A stretch of 36,025 nt of DNA from JAYVSZ01 sp043774925 (lineage in GTDB: Bacteria > Pseudomonadota > Gammaproteobacteria > Burkholderiales > Methylophilaceae). The stretch lies in the NCBI GenBank assembly GCA_043774925.1, contig JAYVSZ010000049.1, positions 1 to 36,025 on the forward strand. Direction: 5' to 3'. The position numbers and the translations under genes were made by a program. Position 1 is the stretch's first letter, and each line of letters opens with the position of its first letter. Under the pieces are notes generated by a model, which saw only the letters and a list, made by a program, of their open reading frames with translations, was not told the origin of the DNA and searched no databases. This document shows positions 7,029 through 15,760 of the stretch, piece by piece.

Positions 7029-7522
7029 TGGCCAGCCAAAACCAGCTCACGCAAAGCCATTTGCCGATTTTAGAGCGCAGCTATCCCGATACGGTAGGCA
7101 CGATAATGGCCTTTGATTTTGGCGAAAAACGCATCGGCGTGGCGACTGGTGAAACAATGCTGAAAACCGCCCACGCGCTCACCACCATTGAAACCGAAAT
7201 CACCGAAACGCGCTTTGCAGCAATCGCAAAACTCATCGCGGAATGGCGGCCAAGCTTGCTCATTGTCGGTTTGCCGACGCACATGGACGGCAGCGCACAC
7301 GCGCTCACGCAACTGAGCAAAAAATTCGCGCAGCGGCTAGAAGGCCGCTTTAATTTGCCAGTGATGATGGTGGACGAACGTTTGAGTTCTGCAGAAGCAG
7401 CGCAAAATTTAAGCAGCGCGGGCGTTAATGCAAAGCAGCAAAAATCCATGATTGATGCGGTCGCGGCGCAAGTCATATTACAGTCTTACTTTGATAATTT
7501 ACCGAGCACAGCGCATGTATAA
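7025..7522 (+). CDS. ruvX: RuvX/YqgF, RNase H-fold nuclease (Holliday junction resolvase-like, pre-16S rRNA processing)
   Basis: RuvX/YqgF proteins are RNase H-fold nucleases implicated in 16S rRNA 5' end maturation and annotated as putative Holliday junction resolvases. The acidic centre is visible: AFDFGEKRIGVA with D31, the L-I-V-G-L-P strand, DERLSSAEA (catalytic Glu/Asp region) and M-I-D-A-V-A-A-Q-V-I-L near the C terminus. At 165 residues it has about 25 extra N-terminal residues compared with short family members; M28 is an alternative start, but the ATGA overlap with yqgE favours 7025. Its stop overlaps the pyrB start by 8 bases. Confidence 0.93.
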   Translation: MMASQNQLTQSHLPILERSYPDTVGTIMAFDFGEKRIGVATGETMLKTAHALTTIETEITETRFAAIAKLIAEWRPSLLIVGLPTHMDGSAHALTQLSKKFAQRLEGRFNLPVMMVDERLSSAEAAQNLSSAGVNAKQQKSMIDAVAAQVILQSYFDNLPSTAHV

Positions 7523-8480
7523 CCCGCAACTCACCAGCGATGGCAAACTTAAGCACCTACTTAGCATCGAAGGCTTGCCGAAAAAAATCATCACGCAGAT
7601 TTTAGATACGGCAGAAACTTTTGTTGACGTGGTGGAGCGCGACGTGAAAAAAGTCTCGCTGCTGCACGGCAAAACCGTGTGCAATATTTTCTTCGAGAAC
7701 AGTACGCGCACGCGCACCACGTTCGAAATTGCGGCAAAAAGATTATCCGCCGATGTCATTAATCTCAATGTCGGCACCTCGTCGCAATCCAAGGGCGAGA
7801 CGATTTTGGACATGGTGGATAACCTGATTGCCATGCACGCGGATATGTTTGTGGTGCGCCACAATCAAAGCGGCGCGGCGCATTTAATCGCGCAACACGT
7901 GCCAGATAATATTAGCGTCATCAACGCGGGCGATGGCCGCCACTCGCACCCAACGCAAGGCTTGTTAGATGTATTTACCGTGCGCCGCCACAAGCCAGAT
8001 ATGCACAATTTGCGTGTGGCGATTGTGGGCGATGTGCTGCATTCACGCGTGGCGCGTAGCGAGATTCACGCGCTGACGACACTTGGCGTGCCAGAAATAC
8101 GCGTGATTGCGCCAAAAACTTTGTTGCCCGCGCATGTAGAAAAGCTTGGCGTGCAAGTGTTTCACGACATGAATGCAGGCATGAAAGACGTGGATGTGGT
8201 GATGATGTTGCGCCTGCAAAACGAGCGCATGACGGGCGCGATGCTGCCGAGCACGCAAGAATACTTCAAAACCTTCGGCTTAACGCCAGAGAAACTCGCG
8301 CTGGCCAATCCAGATGCCATTGTACTGCACCCAGGGCCGATGAATCGCGGCGTGGAGATTGATTCGCGCGTGGCGGATGGCAAGCAAGCGGTGATTCTGC
8401 CGCAAGTCACTTATGGCATCGCGATTCGCATGGCAGTGATGGCGATACTTGGTGCTGGCGGCGCAGGAGAGAGAGAATGA
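7515..8480 (+). CDS. pyrB: aspartate carbamoyltransferase, catalytic subunit
   Basis: PyrB condenses carbamoyl phosphate with aspartate, the first committed step of pyrimidine synthesis. The start at 7515 (M-Y-N-P-Q-L) is chosen because the open frame upstream lies inside ruvX; it gives 321 residues, standard for the family. Motifs are the carbamoyl phosphate loop STRTRTTFE (63-71, threonine where many have serine), the SSQSKGET loop (89-96), HPTQ (145-148) and HPGPMNRG near the C terminus. It overlaps pyrC' by 4 bases (ATGA), as expected for a PyrB-PyrC' complex. No PyrR gene or attenuator is visible upstream; ruvX-pyrB coupling replaces a leader. Confidence 0.95.
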   Translation: MYNPQLTSDGKLKHLLSIEGLPKKIITQILDTAETFVDVVERDVKKVSLLHGKTVCNIFFENSTRTRTTFEIAAKRLSADVINLNVGTSSQSKGETILDMVDNLIAMHADMFVVRHNQSGAAHLIAQHVPDNISVINAGDGRHSHPTQGLLDVFTVRRHKPDMHNLRVAIVGDVLHSRVARSEIHALTTLGVPEIRVIAPKTLLPAHVEKLGVQVFHDMNAGMKDVDVVMMLRLQNERMTGAMLPSTQEYFKTFGLTPEKLALANPDAIVLHPGPMNRGVEIDSRVADGKQAVILPQVTYGIAIRMAVMAILGAGGAGERE

Positions 8481-9754
8481 ATTTGCATATCAAAAACGGG
8501 CGTGTGATTGACCCAAAAAACAAGATTGATGCCAAACTTGATGTGTTTATTGCGGATGGTAAAATTGCTAGCATTGGTAAAGCGCCCGTTGGATTTGTGG
8601 CAGAAAAAACCATTGACGCAACTGGCTTAATCGTCGCGCCAGGCTTTGTAGATTTGTGCGCGCGTTTGCGCGAACCCGGCTCGGAATACAAAGCTTCTCT
8701 AAAAAGTGAGCTGCAAGCGGCTGCCGCAGGTGGCATCACCAGCCTGGCCTGCCCGCCCGATACCGACCCCGTGCTAGATGAACCCGGCCTGATTGAAATG
8801 CTCAAATTACGTGCGCGCCGTGTGAATTTAGCGCGCATTTATCCACTTGGTGCGCTTACCCAGCAACTCGCAGGCAAGGCGATTACCGAAATGGTTGAGC
8901 TGACCGCGGCGGGCTGCGAAGGCTTTACCCAAGCCGACAGCGCGATTATCGATACGCAAGTATTGTGGCGCGCGTTTGAATATGCGGCAACCTTTGGCTA
9001 CACGCTATTTTTGCGTCCAGAAGAACCGTTTCTTGCAGAAAATGGCGTGGCACATGACGGCGAAGTGGCCACCAGATTGGGTTTAAAAGGTATTCCAGCC
9101 GCGGCCGAATGTTTGGCGATTGCCACGATTCTGCGCATTGCCGCAGAAACCAAAACCAAGATTCATTTGTGCCGACTTTCTACCGCAGAAGGCGTGGAAA
9201 TGGTGCGCAAAGCCAAGAAAGACGGCCTTGCCGTGACGGCAGACGTGAGCGCGCACCACTTGCATTTAACCGAACATGACATCGGCTACTTTAACGCGCT
9301 AGCGCACCTTAAACCACCGCTTCGCAGCACGCGCGACAAAGACGCGCTATGCAAAGGCGTAAAAGATGGCACGATTGACGCGATTTGCTCCGACCACACG
9401 CCAGTGGATGACGATGCCAAGCTGGTACCATTTGCCGAGGCAGAAGCTGGCGCAACAGGTTTAGAGCTATTATTGCCTTTAACGCTTGCCCTGCGAGCCA
9501 ATAACCATGCGCCTCTCAGCGATGTCATCGCAAAAATCACCAGCGCGCCAGCCAGCATTTTAGGCATTAAAGGCGGACATTTAAGCGTGAATGCCAACGC
9601 CGATGTGACGATTTTTAACCCCGAGCAAAGTTGGATATTGCAAGCAAGCGCGCTCATAAGCCAAGGCAAAAACACCCCATTTTTAGGTTTAGAAATGATA
9701 GGCAAAGTCCATTACACCTTGCTTAATGGGCAAATTACTTATCAAATAAGTTAA
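8477..9754 (+). CDS. pyrX: non-catalytic dihydroorotase-like subunit PyrC' (PyrX)
   Basis: The 425 residues have the amidohydrolase TIM-barrel layout of class I dihydroorotases (A-P-G-F-V-D-L, L-R-E-P-G, S-D-H-T-P-V-D), but the first metal ligands, normally H-x-H after F-V-D, read C-A-R (61-63), and the later H-C-E-D-like position reads L-R-P-E-E. Without these histidines the protein should not bind the catalytic zincs. By family knowledge such PyrC' proteins are structural partners holding PyrB in a dodecamer, as in Pseudomonas, while an active PyrC is encoded elsewhere. The 4-base overlap with pyrB supports stoichiometric co-translation. Automatic annotation as an active dihydroorotase would be wrong. 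Confidence 0.9.
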   Translation: MNLHIKNGRVIDPKNKIDAKLDVFIADGKIASIGKAPVGFVAEKTIDATGLIVAPGFVDLCARLREPGSEYKASLKSELQAAAAGGITSLACPPDTDPVLDEPGLIEMLKLRARRVNLARIYPLGALTQQLAGKAITEMVELTAAGCEGFTQADSAIIDTQVLWRAFEYAATFGYTLFLRPEEPFLAENGVAHDGEVATRLGLKGIPAAAECLAIATILRIAAETKTKIHLCRLSTAEGVEMVRKAKKDGLAVTADVSAHHLHLTEHDIGYFNALAHLKPPLRSTRDKDALCKGVKDGTIDAICSDHTPVDDDAKLVPFAEAEAGATGLELLLPLTLALRANNHAPLSDVIAKITSAPASILGIKGGHLSVNANADVTIFNPEQSWILQASALISQGKNTPFLGLEMIGKVHYTLLNGQITYQIS

Positions 9755-9802
9755 TTTTTGCAAAATATGGCAATTTTTACGAAAATAACAGGCATAAGGC
9801 AC

Positions 9803-9831
9803 TTGACGTGTCATAAAAACGCGCAGATAGT
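9803..9831 (+). promoter_or_regulatory. candidate sigma70 promoter of the two small membrane-anchored protein genes
   Basis: TTGACG (9803-9808) is followed after 17 bases by GATAGT (9826-9831), a 5/6 and a 4/6 match. It would give a leader of about 60 bases. A strong Shine-Dalgarno sequence, GGGGAG (9888-9893), precedes the ATG at 9899. Confidence 0.3.
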
Positions 9832-9898
9832 TGCCTTTACGTGATTTTTGTAAATTTGATTTTTGGTTTTTTTCGACTTTATTTATTGGGGAGTAAAA

Positions 9899-10480
9899 AT
9901 GAGTTCTCTACTTAGTTCATTTGGATGCTGTTTTTGGTGGTTTTTATTAGGTGCACTTATAGGTTGGCTAGCGCATAGCTGGTTACGTAAATGCTGTAGA
10001 GCAACCCCTGCACAAAAAGCCACAATGCACACCCCAACACCGCCTGCAGCTAAAATGGCCGACGTGCCTGCCGCAACGGTTGCGCCTATTGCAGCGCCTG
10101 CCGCACCAGTACCAGTGATGAAGGCAGCGCCAAAACCAAAAGTGGCAGCAAAACCTAAAGCAGCACCTAAAGCGGCTAGCATTAACTTAGTTGCAGCAAA
10201 AGCCGCTGGATTTTCCATTAAAAATGCAGATGATTTAACCGTCATCGAAGGTATTGGCCCAAAAATCAATGATTTATTTAAAGACGCTGGTCTAAAAACC
10301 TTTGCTCAAGTAGCCAAAGCGACTGTGCCGCAAATGCGCGCTGTTCTAGACAAAGGCGGCTCACGTTTCCGCATTGCCAACCCTAGCACATGGGCGCAGC
10401 AAGCGGCTTTGGCTAATAGTAACAAATGGGCTGAGCTCAAAAAACTGCAAGATGAGCTTTCTGCTGGTCTTAAAAAATAA
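9899..10480 (+). CDS. membrane-anchored helix-hairpin-helix protein
   Basis: The 193-residue protein starts at ATG 9899, fixed by GGGGAG six bases upstream. It has one N-terminal transmembrane helix (about 8-28, C-C-F-W-W-F-L-L-G-A-L-I-G-W-L-A), a short basic/cysteine stretch, an Ala/Pro/Lys-rich linker (about 40-100), and a C-terminal globular domain whose D-L-T-V-I-E-G-I-G-P-K-I-N-D-L-F core is a helix-hairpin-helix of the type predicted to bind DNA in a sequence-independent way, or RNA. The linker resembles those that span envelope space. It is followed 30 bases on by an OmpA-like gene with its own Shine-Dalgarno sequence, so the two are probably co-transcribed. Function unknown. Confidence 0.85.
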   Translation: MSSLLSSFGCCFWWFLLGALIGWLAHSWLRKCCRATPAQKATMHTPTPPAAKMADVPAATVAPIAAPAAPVPVMKAAPKPKVAAKPKAAPKAASINLVAAKAAGFSIKNADDLTVIEGIGPKINDLFKDAGLKTFAQVAKATVPQMRAVLDKGGSRFRIANPSTWAQQAALANSNKWAELKKLQDELSAGLKK

Positions 10481-10510
10481 TCCTTTTGAATTTAATTTAA
10501 GGTGACAAAT

Positions 10511-11287
10511 ATGCATAACGAACAATCGAGCCAATCCATCTGGCACTGGATAGTTCCGCTGATTCTTGCTTTAATTCTGCTGTGGATGTTAACGACTGGC
10601 AGAGGACCAAGCAGCGCATGCTGCGCAGCGGCTGTTGCGCCAGCAGTGGCGACGCAAGCCATTACACCCGCGGCGGAACCTGTAGCGGAAGCACCTGCAG
10701 CCGAAGCGTTTCACTTTTCTGCCTCCGCTAACGACTTTACCAACACCAGTAGCACGCTTGCTGAATGGGTTGGTCAAGCTGATACATTAAAAGGCATACT
10801 GAGTGGCGACCTGAAAGCAGAAGGTGACGACAAAAACGTGGTGTTGACCGGCATGGTGGATACAGATGCTATTAAGCAACAAAAAGGCACTGATGCTCAG
10901 GCATTTTTTGGCCCGAACGTCACAGTGGATAATCAAATCACTGTGAAGGCGGCTGAACCTGTTGCATCAATGGCACCGCCAGCCGCAAAGCTATACTTTA
11001 ACACGGGTAAAACCAGCATTAAAGGTGATGCGAAAACTGAGCTGGCAGCCATTGTAGATTGGCTAAAAGCCAATGCGGGTGCAAAAGCTGTTATTTCTGG
11101 CTTTCACGATCCGCGCGGCAACCAAGCCTTTAACGAAGAGCTCGCAAAAAATCGCGCCAAGACAGTACGTGAAGCGTTAAAAGCAGCGGGTATTGACGAA
11201 GCTAGCATCGAAATGCGCAAACCACAAGGCGTGGATGGCGGCGCCGATTTGGCTGAAGCAAGGCGTGTTGAGGTTTCCGTAGAATAG
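10511..11287 (+). CDS. membrane-anchored OmpA-like protein
   Basis: The start at ATG 10511 is set by a perfect AAGGTGA (10499-10505). The 258 residues comprise a cytoplasmic tip, one membrane helix (about 14-32, I-V-P-L-I-L-A-L-I-L-L-W-M-L), an Ala/Pro/Glu linker, a BON-like middle domain (about 75-145, with L-T-G-M-V-D-T-D) and a C-terminal OmpA peptidoglycan-binding domain (about 155-258). In that domain L-Y-F-N-T-G-K, F-N-E-E-L-A-K-N-R-A and A-R-R-V-E-V-S match the family core. The membrane anchor plus OmpA domain suggests it ties the inner membrane to the cell wall. Its partner gene is the helix-hairpin-helix protein just upstream. A strong terminator follows. Confidence 0.88.
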   Translation: MHNEQSSQSIWHWIVPLILALILLWMLTTGRGPSSACCAAAVAPAVATQAITPAAEPVAEAPAAEAFHFSASANDFTNTSSTLAEWVGQADTLKGILSGDLKAEGDDKNVVLTGMVDTDAIKQQKGTDAQAFFGPNVTVDNQITVKAAEPVASMAPPAAKLYFNTGKTSIKGDAKTELAAIVDWLKANAGAKAVISGFHDPRGNQAFNEELAKNRAKTVREALKAAGIDEASIEMRKPQGVDGGADLAEARRVEVSVE

Positions 11288-11302
11288 AAACTTGCTGCAT
11301 TA

Positions 11303-11333
11303 AAAAAGCCGATGCGTGATGCATCGGCTTTTT
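11303..11333. terminator. bidirectional rho-independent terminator
   Basis: GCCGATGC (11308-11315) pairs perfectly with GCATCGGC (11321-11328) around a 5-base loop, flanked by A5 and T5 tracts that extend the stem and work in both directions. It sits between the convergent OmpA-like gene and pilU. Confidence 0.93.
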
Positions 11334-11347
11334 AATTGAACAACTTG

Positions 11348-12484
11348 CTAAACCATACCTAAATGATCCAAGCCTGACGATACATCTCTATCATGTGCAA
11401 GCTTGCCTTTCAGCTTGATTTTCAAGCGCAAATCGTTCACCGAATCCGCATTACGCAAGGCATCTTCATAGCTTATCTGAGCGCTTTCGTGCAGATCAAA
11501 TAAGGCTTGGTCAAAGGTTTGCATACCTAATTCACGTGAGCGGCCAATAATTTCCTTAATCTCGTGCACATCACCTTTAAATATCAAATCGGAAATCAAC
11601 GGCGAGTTAATCATAATTTCAATCGCCGCCGCACGCCCAATGCCGTCAATTTTCGGAATTAACCGTTGCGACACAAAAGCGCGTACATTCAGCGATAAGT
11701 CCATCAACAACTGGTGGCGACGCTCTTCTGGGAAGAAGTTAATAATGCGGTCGAGCGCTTGGTTAGTGCTGTTAGCATGCAAAGTCGCCATGCACAAGTG
11801 GCCTGTTTCTGCGAACGCAATGGCGTAATCCATGGTTTCACGGTCGCGAATTTCGCCAATCAAAATCACATCTGGCGCTTGGCGCAGCGTGTTTTTTAGC
11901 GCAATGTGCCAGCTATCCGTATCCACGCCCACTTCGCGCTGCGTAATCACACAATTGTTGTGCTCATGCACAAACTCAACGGGATCCTCGATAGTAATAA
12001 TATGGCCAAAACTATGTTCATTTCGATAACCAATCATCGCCGCTAACGAGGTGGATTTACCTGACCCTGTGCCGCCGACAAAAATAACCAAACCGCGCTT
12101 GGTCATGGCGATCTCTTTCAACACTTCTGGCAAGCCCAGCTCTTCAAATTTTGGGATTTTGGTAGAAATGGTGCGGAACACCAAGCCCGTAGAACCGCGC
12201 TGTACAAAGGCATTCACGCGGAATCGCGCAACACTAGGAATGCCAATCGCAAAATTACATTCATTGGTCGCATCAAATTCCGTGGCTTGCTTATCGTTCA
12301 TAATAGAACGTGCAATTTCACGCGATTGCTGCGCAGTAAGCACTTGTGCGCTTACTGGCGTGACCTTACCATCCACTTTCATGGCAGGCGGAAAACCTGC
12401 GGTAATAAACAAATCCGAGGCTTTTTTGCCCATCATCAATCTGAGCAAATCAAATACAAACTTTTCGGCCTGACCTTTTTCCAT
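11348..12484 (-). CDS. pilU: twitching motility ATPase PilU
   Basis: PilU is the accessory retraction ATPase of type IV pili, acting as a cytoplasmic hexamer with PilT. The 378 residues match. The N-terminal PAS-like domain contains K-A-S-D-L-F-I-T-A-G-F-P-P. Walker A is GGTGSGKS (137-144), with a glycine where PilT has proline. The Walker B region has I-L-I-G-E-I-R-D, and the C terminus carries the L-G-M-Q-T-F-D-Q-A-L motif. A Shine-Dalgarno sequence (AGGA) precedes the ATG. It lies 19 bases downstream of pilT in the usual pilT-pilU operon. Confidence 0.94.
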   Translation of the reverse strand: MEKGQAEKFVFDLLRLMMGKKASDLFITAGFPPAMKVDGKVTPVSAQVLTAQQSREIARSIMNDKQATEFDATNECNFAIGIPSVARFRVNAFVQRGSTGLVFRTISTKIPKFEELGLPEVLKEIAMTKRGLVIFVGGTGSGKSTSLAAMIGYRNEHSFGHIITIEDPVEFVHEHNNCVITQREVGVDTDSWHIALKNTLRQAPDVILIGEIRDRETMDYAIAFAETGHLCMATLHANSTNQALDRIINFFPEERRHQLLMDLSLNVRAFVSQRLIPKIDGIGRAAAIEIMINSPLISDLIFKGDVHEIKEIIGRSRELGMQTFDQALFDLHESAQISYEDALRNADSVNDLRLKIKLKGKLAHDRDVSSGLDHLGMV

Positions 12485-12503
12485 GCTAAATCCTAACTAA
12501 AAT

Positions 12504-13547
12504 TTAACCAACGATGGAATCTTTATTTGCCGCCTTGCTGCGCGCTTCAGCCGCAGAAATCACGTTGCGACGTACCAAATCTTGCAAGTTCTGATCCAAC
12601 GTTTGCATACCAATATTTTGACCCGTTTGAATCGCAGAATACATTTGCGCCACTTTATTTTCGCGAATTAAGTTACGAATCGCCGGTGTGCCAATCATAA
12701 TCTCGTGTGCCGCCACGCGGCCTTGCTCATCTTTAGTTTTACATAGCGTTTGCGAAATCACGGAGCGCAGTGATTCTGACAACATCGAACGCACCATTTC
12801 TTTTTCCGCCGCCGGGAACACATCCACAATACGGTCAACCGTTTTCGCGGCAGAGCTAGTGTGCAAGGTACCGAACACCAAATGGCCAGTTTCGGCGGCG
12901 CTAAGTGCAAGGCGAATCGTTTCCAAATCGCGCATTTCACCCACCAGAATCACATCCGGATCCTCACGCAAGGCAGAACGCAGCGCATTTTGGAATGACA
13001 GCGTATGTGGTCCCACTTCACGTTGGTTAATCAGACATTTTTTAGATTGATGCACAAACTCGATGGGGTCTTCCACCGTTAAAATGTGCCCCATTTCGTT
13101 TTCGTTAATATAATCCACCATCGCCGCCAATGTGGTCGATTTACCTGAGCCAGTCGGCCCCGTCACTAGCACAATGCCGCGCGGCGTATTGCAAATCTCT
13201 TTAAAAATAGGTGGGCAATTCAATTCTTCCAGCGTTAAAATTTTCGATGGAATGGTCCGAAATACCGCACCAGAGCCACGATTGTGGTTAAACGCATTCA
13301 CACGAAAACGTGCTAAATTCGGAATCTCGAACGAAAAATCGCATTCTAAAGTTTCCTCATAAGTTTTGCGCTGGCCATCATTCATGATGTCGTACACCAT
13401 GTCGTGTACTTGCGTGTGGTCCATCGACGGCACGTTGATTTTACGCACATCGCCGTGCACACGAATCATCGGCGGCAAGCCCGCGGAAAGATGCAAATCC
13501 GACGCTTTATTTTTTACTGAGAAGGCTAGTAAATCTGAAATATCCAC
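12504..13547 (-). CDS. pilT: twitching motility ATPase PilT
   Basis: PilT disassembles the pilus to power twitching and DNA uptake. The best start is GTG at 13547, giving M-D-I-S-D-L-L-A-F-S, the usual PilT beginning, with GGGAG about six bases upstream; an in-frame TTG two codons earlier would abut that site. Length is then 347 residues. Walker A GPTGSGKS (about 130-137), G-E-M-R-D in Walker B, the histidine-box T-G-H-L-V-F-G-T-L-H and the AIRNLIRE motif needed for retraction are all present. Retraction machinery remains intact although the comEC-like gene in this window is broken. Confidence 0.95.
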   Translation of the reverse strand: MDISDLLAFSVKNKASDLHLSAGLPPMIRVHGDVRKINVPSMDHTQVHDMVYDIMNDGQRKTYEETLECDFSFEIPNLARFRVNAFNHNRGSGAVFRTIPSKILTLEELNCPPIFKEICNTPRGIVLVTGPTGSGKSTTLAAMVDYINENEMGHILTVEDPIEFVHQSKKCLINQREVGPHTLSFQNALRSALREDPDVILVGEMRDLETIRLALSAAETGHLVFGTLHTSSAAKTVDRIVDVFPAAEKEMVRSMLSESLRSVISQTLCKTKDEQGRVAAHEIMIGTPAIRNLIRENKVAQMYSAIQTGQNIGMQTLDQNLQDLVRRNVISAAEARSKAANKDSIVG

Positions 13548-13626
13548 AGTCAACTCCCGTTATATTTTATAATTCAATTAACACTTAAGACTTTACATAA
13601 AGTTTATTCTTTAAGATACTTGAATT

Positions 13627-14313
13627 ATGACCATAATTGCCGATTCCTTGCAAGCGATTCACGCAAATATTCTTGCAGCACAAGCCGTCGCAAATAGGCA
13701 AGATACGGTGCAATTATTGGCTGTGAGCAAGGCGCAGAGCGCCGAGAAGGTGCGCGAAGCCTATTGCGCAGGGCAACGCGCCTTTGGCGAGAACTACGTG
13801 CAGGAAGCGATTAATAAACAAACGTTGTTGGAAGATTGCAACATTGAGTGGCATTTTATTGGCCCGATTCAAAGCAATAAGACGCAACTCATCGCGCAGC
13901 ACTTTGCGTGGGTGCACTCGGTAGATCGCATTAAAATTGCCGAACGTTTAGCCAGTGCACGGCCTGTCAATTTGCCGCCGCTTAACGTTTGCATTCAAAT
14001 TAACAGCAGCGATGAAGCCTCCAAGAGTGGCGTGGATATTGCCTCGCAGCGCATGCTTGCAGAAGCTATTAATGCGCTTTCCACGCTTAAATTACGTGGC
14101 GTAATGGCGATTCCTGCGCCGACAAAAGACCTTGCAAAACAGCGCGCGCAATTTAAAATAGTCAAAGGCGCGTTCTTAGAATTGCAACATTGCGGCTTTA
14201 AACTAGATACGCTTTCTATCGGCATGTCGGACGACTATGTGGCGGCGATTCAAGAAGGTGCTACCATTGTGCGCATTGGTTCGGCGATTTTTGGCGCGCG
14301 ACCACAACATTAA
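13627..14313 (+). CDS. yggS: pyridoxal phosphate homeostasis protein YggS
   Basis: YggS (PLPBP) binds pyridoxal phosphate and buffers its cellular level without known catalysis. The 228-residue alanine-racemase-like barrel shows the cofactor lysine in L-A-V-S-K-A-Q (K35), G-E-N-Y-V-Q-E-A, W-H-F-I-G-P-I-Q-S-N-K and L-S-I-G-M-S-D-D near the C terminus. It is divergent from pilT, with a 79-base AT-rich spacer, and is followed 13 bases on by proC. pilT-yggS-proC-yggT is a conserved proteobacterial neighbourhood. Confidence 0.95.
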   Translation: MTIIADSLQAIHANILAAQAVANRQDTVQLLAVSKAQSAEKVREAYCAGQRAFGENYVQEAINKQTLLEDCNIEWHFIGPIQSNKTQLIAQHFAWVHSVDRIKIAERLASARPVNLPPLNVCIQINSSDEASKSGVDIASQRMLAEAINALSTLKLRGVMAIPAPTKDLAKQRAQFKIVKGAFLELQHCGFKLDTLSIGMSDDYVAAIQEGATIVRIGSAIFGARPQH

Positions 14314-14326
14314 CCACGAGTAAACT

Positions 14327-15151
14327 ATGAAATTAGCATTTATCGGCGGCGGCAATATGGCAACCGCACTCATTGCAGGCCTAAAAAGTCAGCAATTTAA
14401 TACGGCAGATATTACCGTTGTGGAACTTGACGCTGAAAAACACACAGCATTAACGCAGCAATTTGGGGTGAATGTCACGGCGGAATTAAGCACTGTCGCG
14501 GCCTGCGACGCCATCGTGCTGGCGATTAAACCACAACAATTGCCAACGCTAGCCAAAGCGCTCGCGCCGATGCTCACAAATCAACTGGTCATTTCCATCG
14601 CTGCGGGTATTCGCATTGGCGATTTAAGCCGCTGGCTAGGCAACCAAACCCAAGCCGATTATCAAACGATTGTGCGTTGCATGCCCAATACGCCTGCGCA
14701 AATTCAACAAGGCGTGACGGGTTTATACGCCATGCCGAGTGTGAGCAAGGTGCAAATTGCCATGTCCGACCAAATTTTGAGCGCGGCGGGCAGCACTTTG
14801 TGGCTAGATTCCGAAGAAAAACTCGACGCAATTACCGCCATTTCTGGCAGCGGCCCAGCGTATGTATTTTATTTGATTGAGGCGCTGCAGGAAGCGGCTT
14901 TGGCGCTTGGTTTAAGCGAACATGAGGCCAAGCAATTGAGTATCGCCACCTTCAAGGGCGCAAGTTTATTGGCTGATAGCAGCACAACACCAGTGGCAAC
15001 TTTGCGCCAACAAGTCACCTCTAAAGGCGGCACCACAGAGCAAGGTTTACTCAGTTTAGAAAACGCCAAAGTAAAACAAGCCATTGTTTTAGCAGCACAA
15101 AAAGCCTGCGAACGCGCGAAAACTTTAGGCGATGAATTAGGAAAAGATTAA
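14327..15151 (+). CDS. proC: pyrroline-5-carboxylate reductase
   Basis: ProC reduces pyrroline-5-carboxylate to proline, the last step of proline synthesis. The 274 residues begin with the NADPH-binding Rossmann motif F-I-G-G-G-N-M-A (5-12) and include R-C-M-P-N-T-P-A, S-G-S-G-P-A-Y-V-F and the signature T-S-K-G-G-T-T-E-Q-G-L near the C terminus. Its TAA overlaps the yggT ATG by one base (TAATG), so the two are translationally coupled. Confidence 0.96.
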   Translation: MKLAFIGGGNMATALIAGLKSQQFNTADITVVELDAEKHTALTQQFGVNVTAELSTVAACDAIVLAIKPQQLPTLAKALAPMLTNQLVISIAAGIRIGDLSRWLGNQTQADYQTIVRCMPNTPAQIQQGVTGLYAMPSVSKVQIAMSDQILSAAGSTLWLDSEEKLDAITAISGSGPAYVFYLIEALQEAALALGLSEHEAKQLSIATFKGASLLADSSTTPVATLRQQVTSKGGTTEQGLLSLENAKVKQAIVLAAQKACERAKTLGDELGKD

Positions 15152-15726
15152 TGTTTACCTCCGCACTCAGCTTTCTAGCTCATACCATTCTCAACACACT
15201 TTGCATGATGTTTTTGCTGCGCTTTTTTATGCAGCTTTTCAAAACTTCTTTTTATAATCCGCTTGGCCAAATGGTGATGGCGCTGACAGATTTTGCAGTG
15301 AAACCTGCACGCAGGTTCATTCCCAGCTGGAAAAAAATTGATTTATCGACTTTATTTTTAGCCATTCTCACGCAATTATTGCTGCAATTTCTTTTACTTT
15401 GGCTGCGCGATTTTCCGCTTAGCGTCGCGGGTGCTTCTGTCTGGCCAACAATTTTCGGCATGAGTTTTCTAGGCTTGATTCGCGCGATATTAGATTTGTT
15501 TTTTTATGCAATTTTGCTGCAAGTGATTTTAAGCTGGGTCAACCCACACACGCCTATTGCGCCCGTGTTGCACAGCCTTACAAAGCCCATTCTAGCCCCT
15601 ATCCAGCGCATTATCCCTATCACCAATGGCATTGATTTCTCGCCTGTGGTCGCGCTTATTTTGCTACAAATGCTGAATGTTTCTGTAATTTCCGCAATTG
15701 GAAACGCCATGCAAGCAATTTTTTAA
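15151..15726 (+). CDS. yggT: YggT family integral membrane protein
   Basis: The 191-residue inner-membrane protein has two copies of the YggT unit, each with paired hydrophobic helices and a conserved F-x-N-P-L-G / V-N-P-H-T-P-I-A followed by P-x-R-R-F-I-P or P-I-Q-R-I-I-P. Helices lie at about 4-28, 64-86, 100-130 and 160-185. The family is linked to osmotic-stress tolerance in E. coli and, through synteny, to cell-division neighbours in Gram-positives; the molecular role is unknown. It ends the yggS-proC-yggT operon. Confidence 0.92.
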   Translation: MFTSALSFLAHTILNTLCMMFLLRFFMQLFKTSFYNPLGQMVMALTDFAVKPARRFIPSWKKIDLSTLFLAILTQLLLQFLLLWLRDFPLSVAGASVWPTIFGMSFLGLIRAILDLFFYAILLQVILSWVNPHTPIAPVLHSLTKPILAPIQRIIPITNGIDFSPVVALILLQMLNVSVISAIGNAMQAIF

Positions 15727-15748
15727 GCACCATGTTTAAAAATCACTT

Positions 15749-15754
15749 TATAAT
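15749..15754 (+). promoter_or_regulatory. -10 box six bases before the dynamin-like ATG
   Basis: A perfect TATAAT ends six bases before the ATG at 15761, without a Shine-Dalgarno sequence and with no clear -35 box. If used, the transcript would start at or next to the ATG. Confidence 0.35.
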
Positions 15755-15760
15755 TTAGCC

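Noticed and set aside
7452..7514. N-terminal extension of PyrB
   Set aside because: These codons lie inside ruvX in another frame and match nothing in the family.
9883..10269. 128-codon antisense frame over the helix-hairpin-helix gene
   Set aside because: It is an Ala/Gly-rich shadow of the Pro/Ala/Lys linker.
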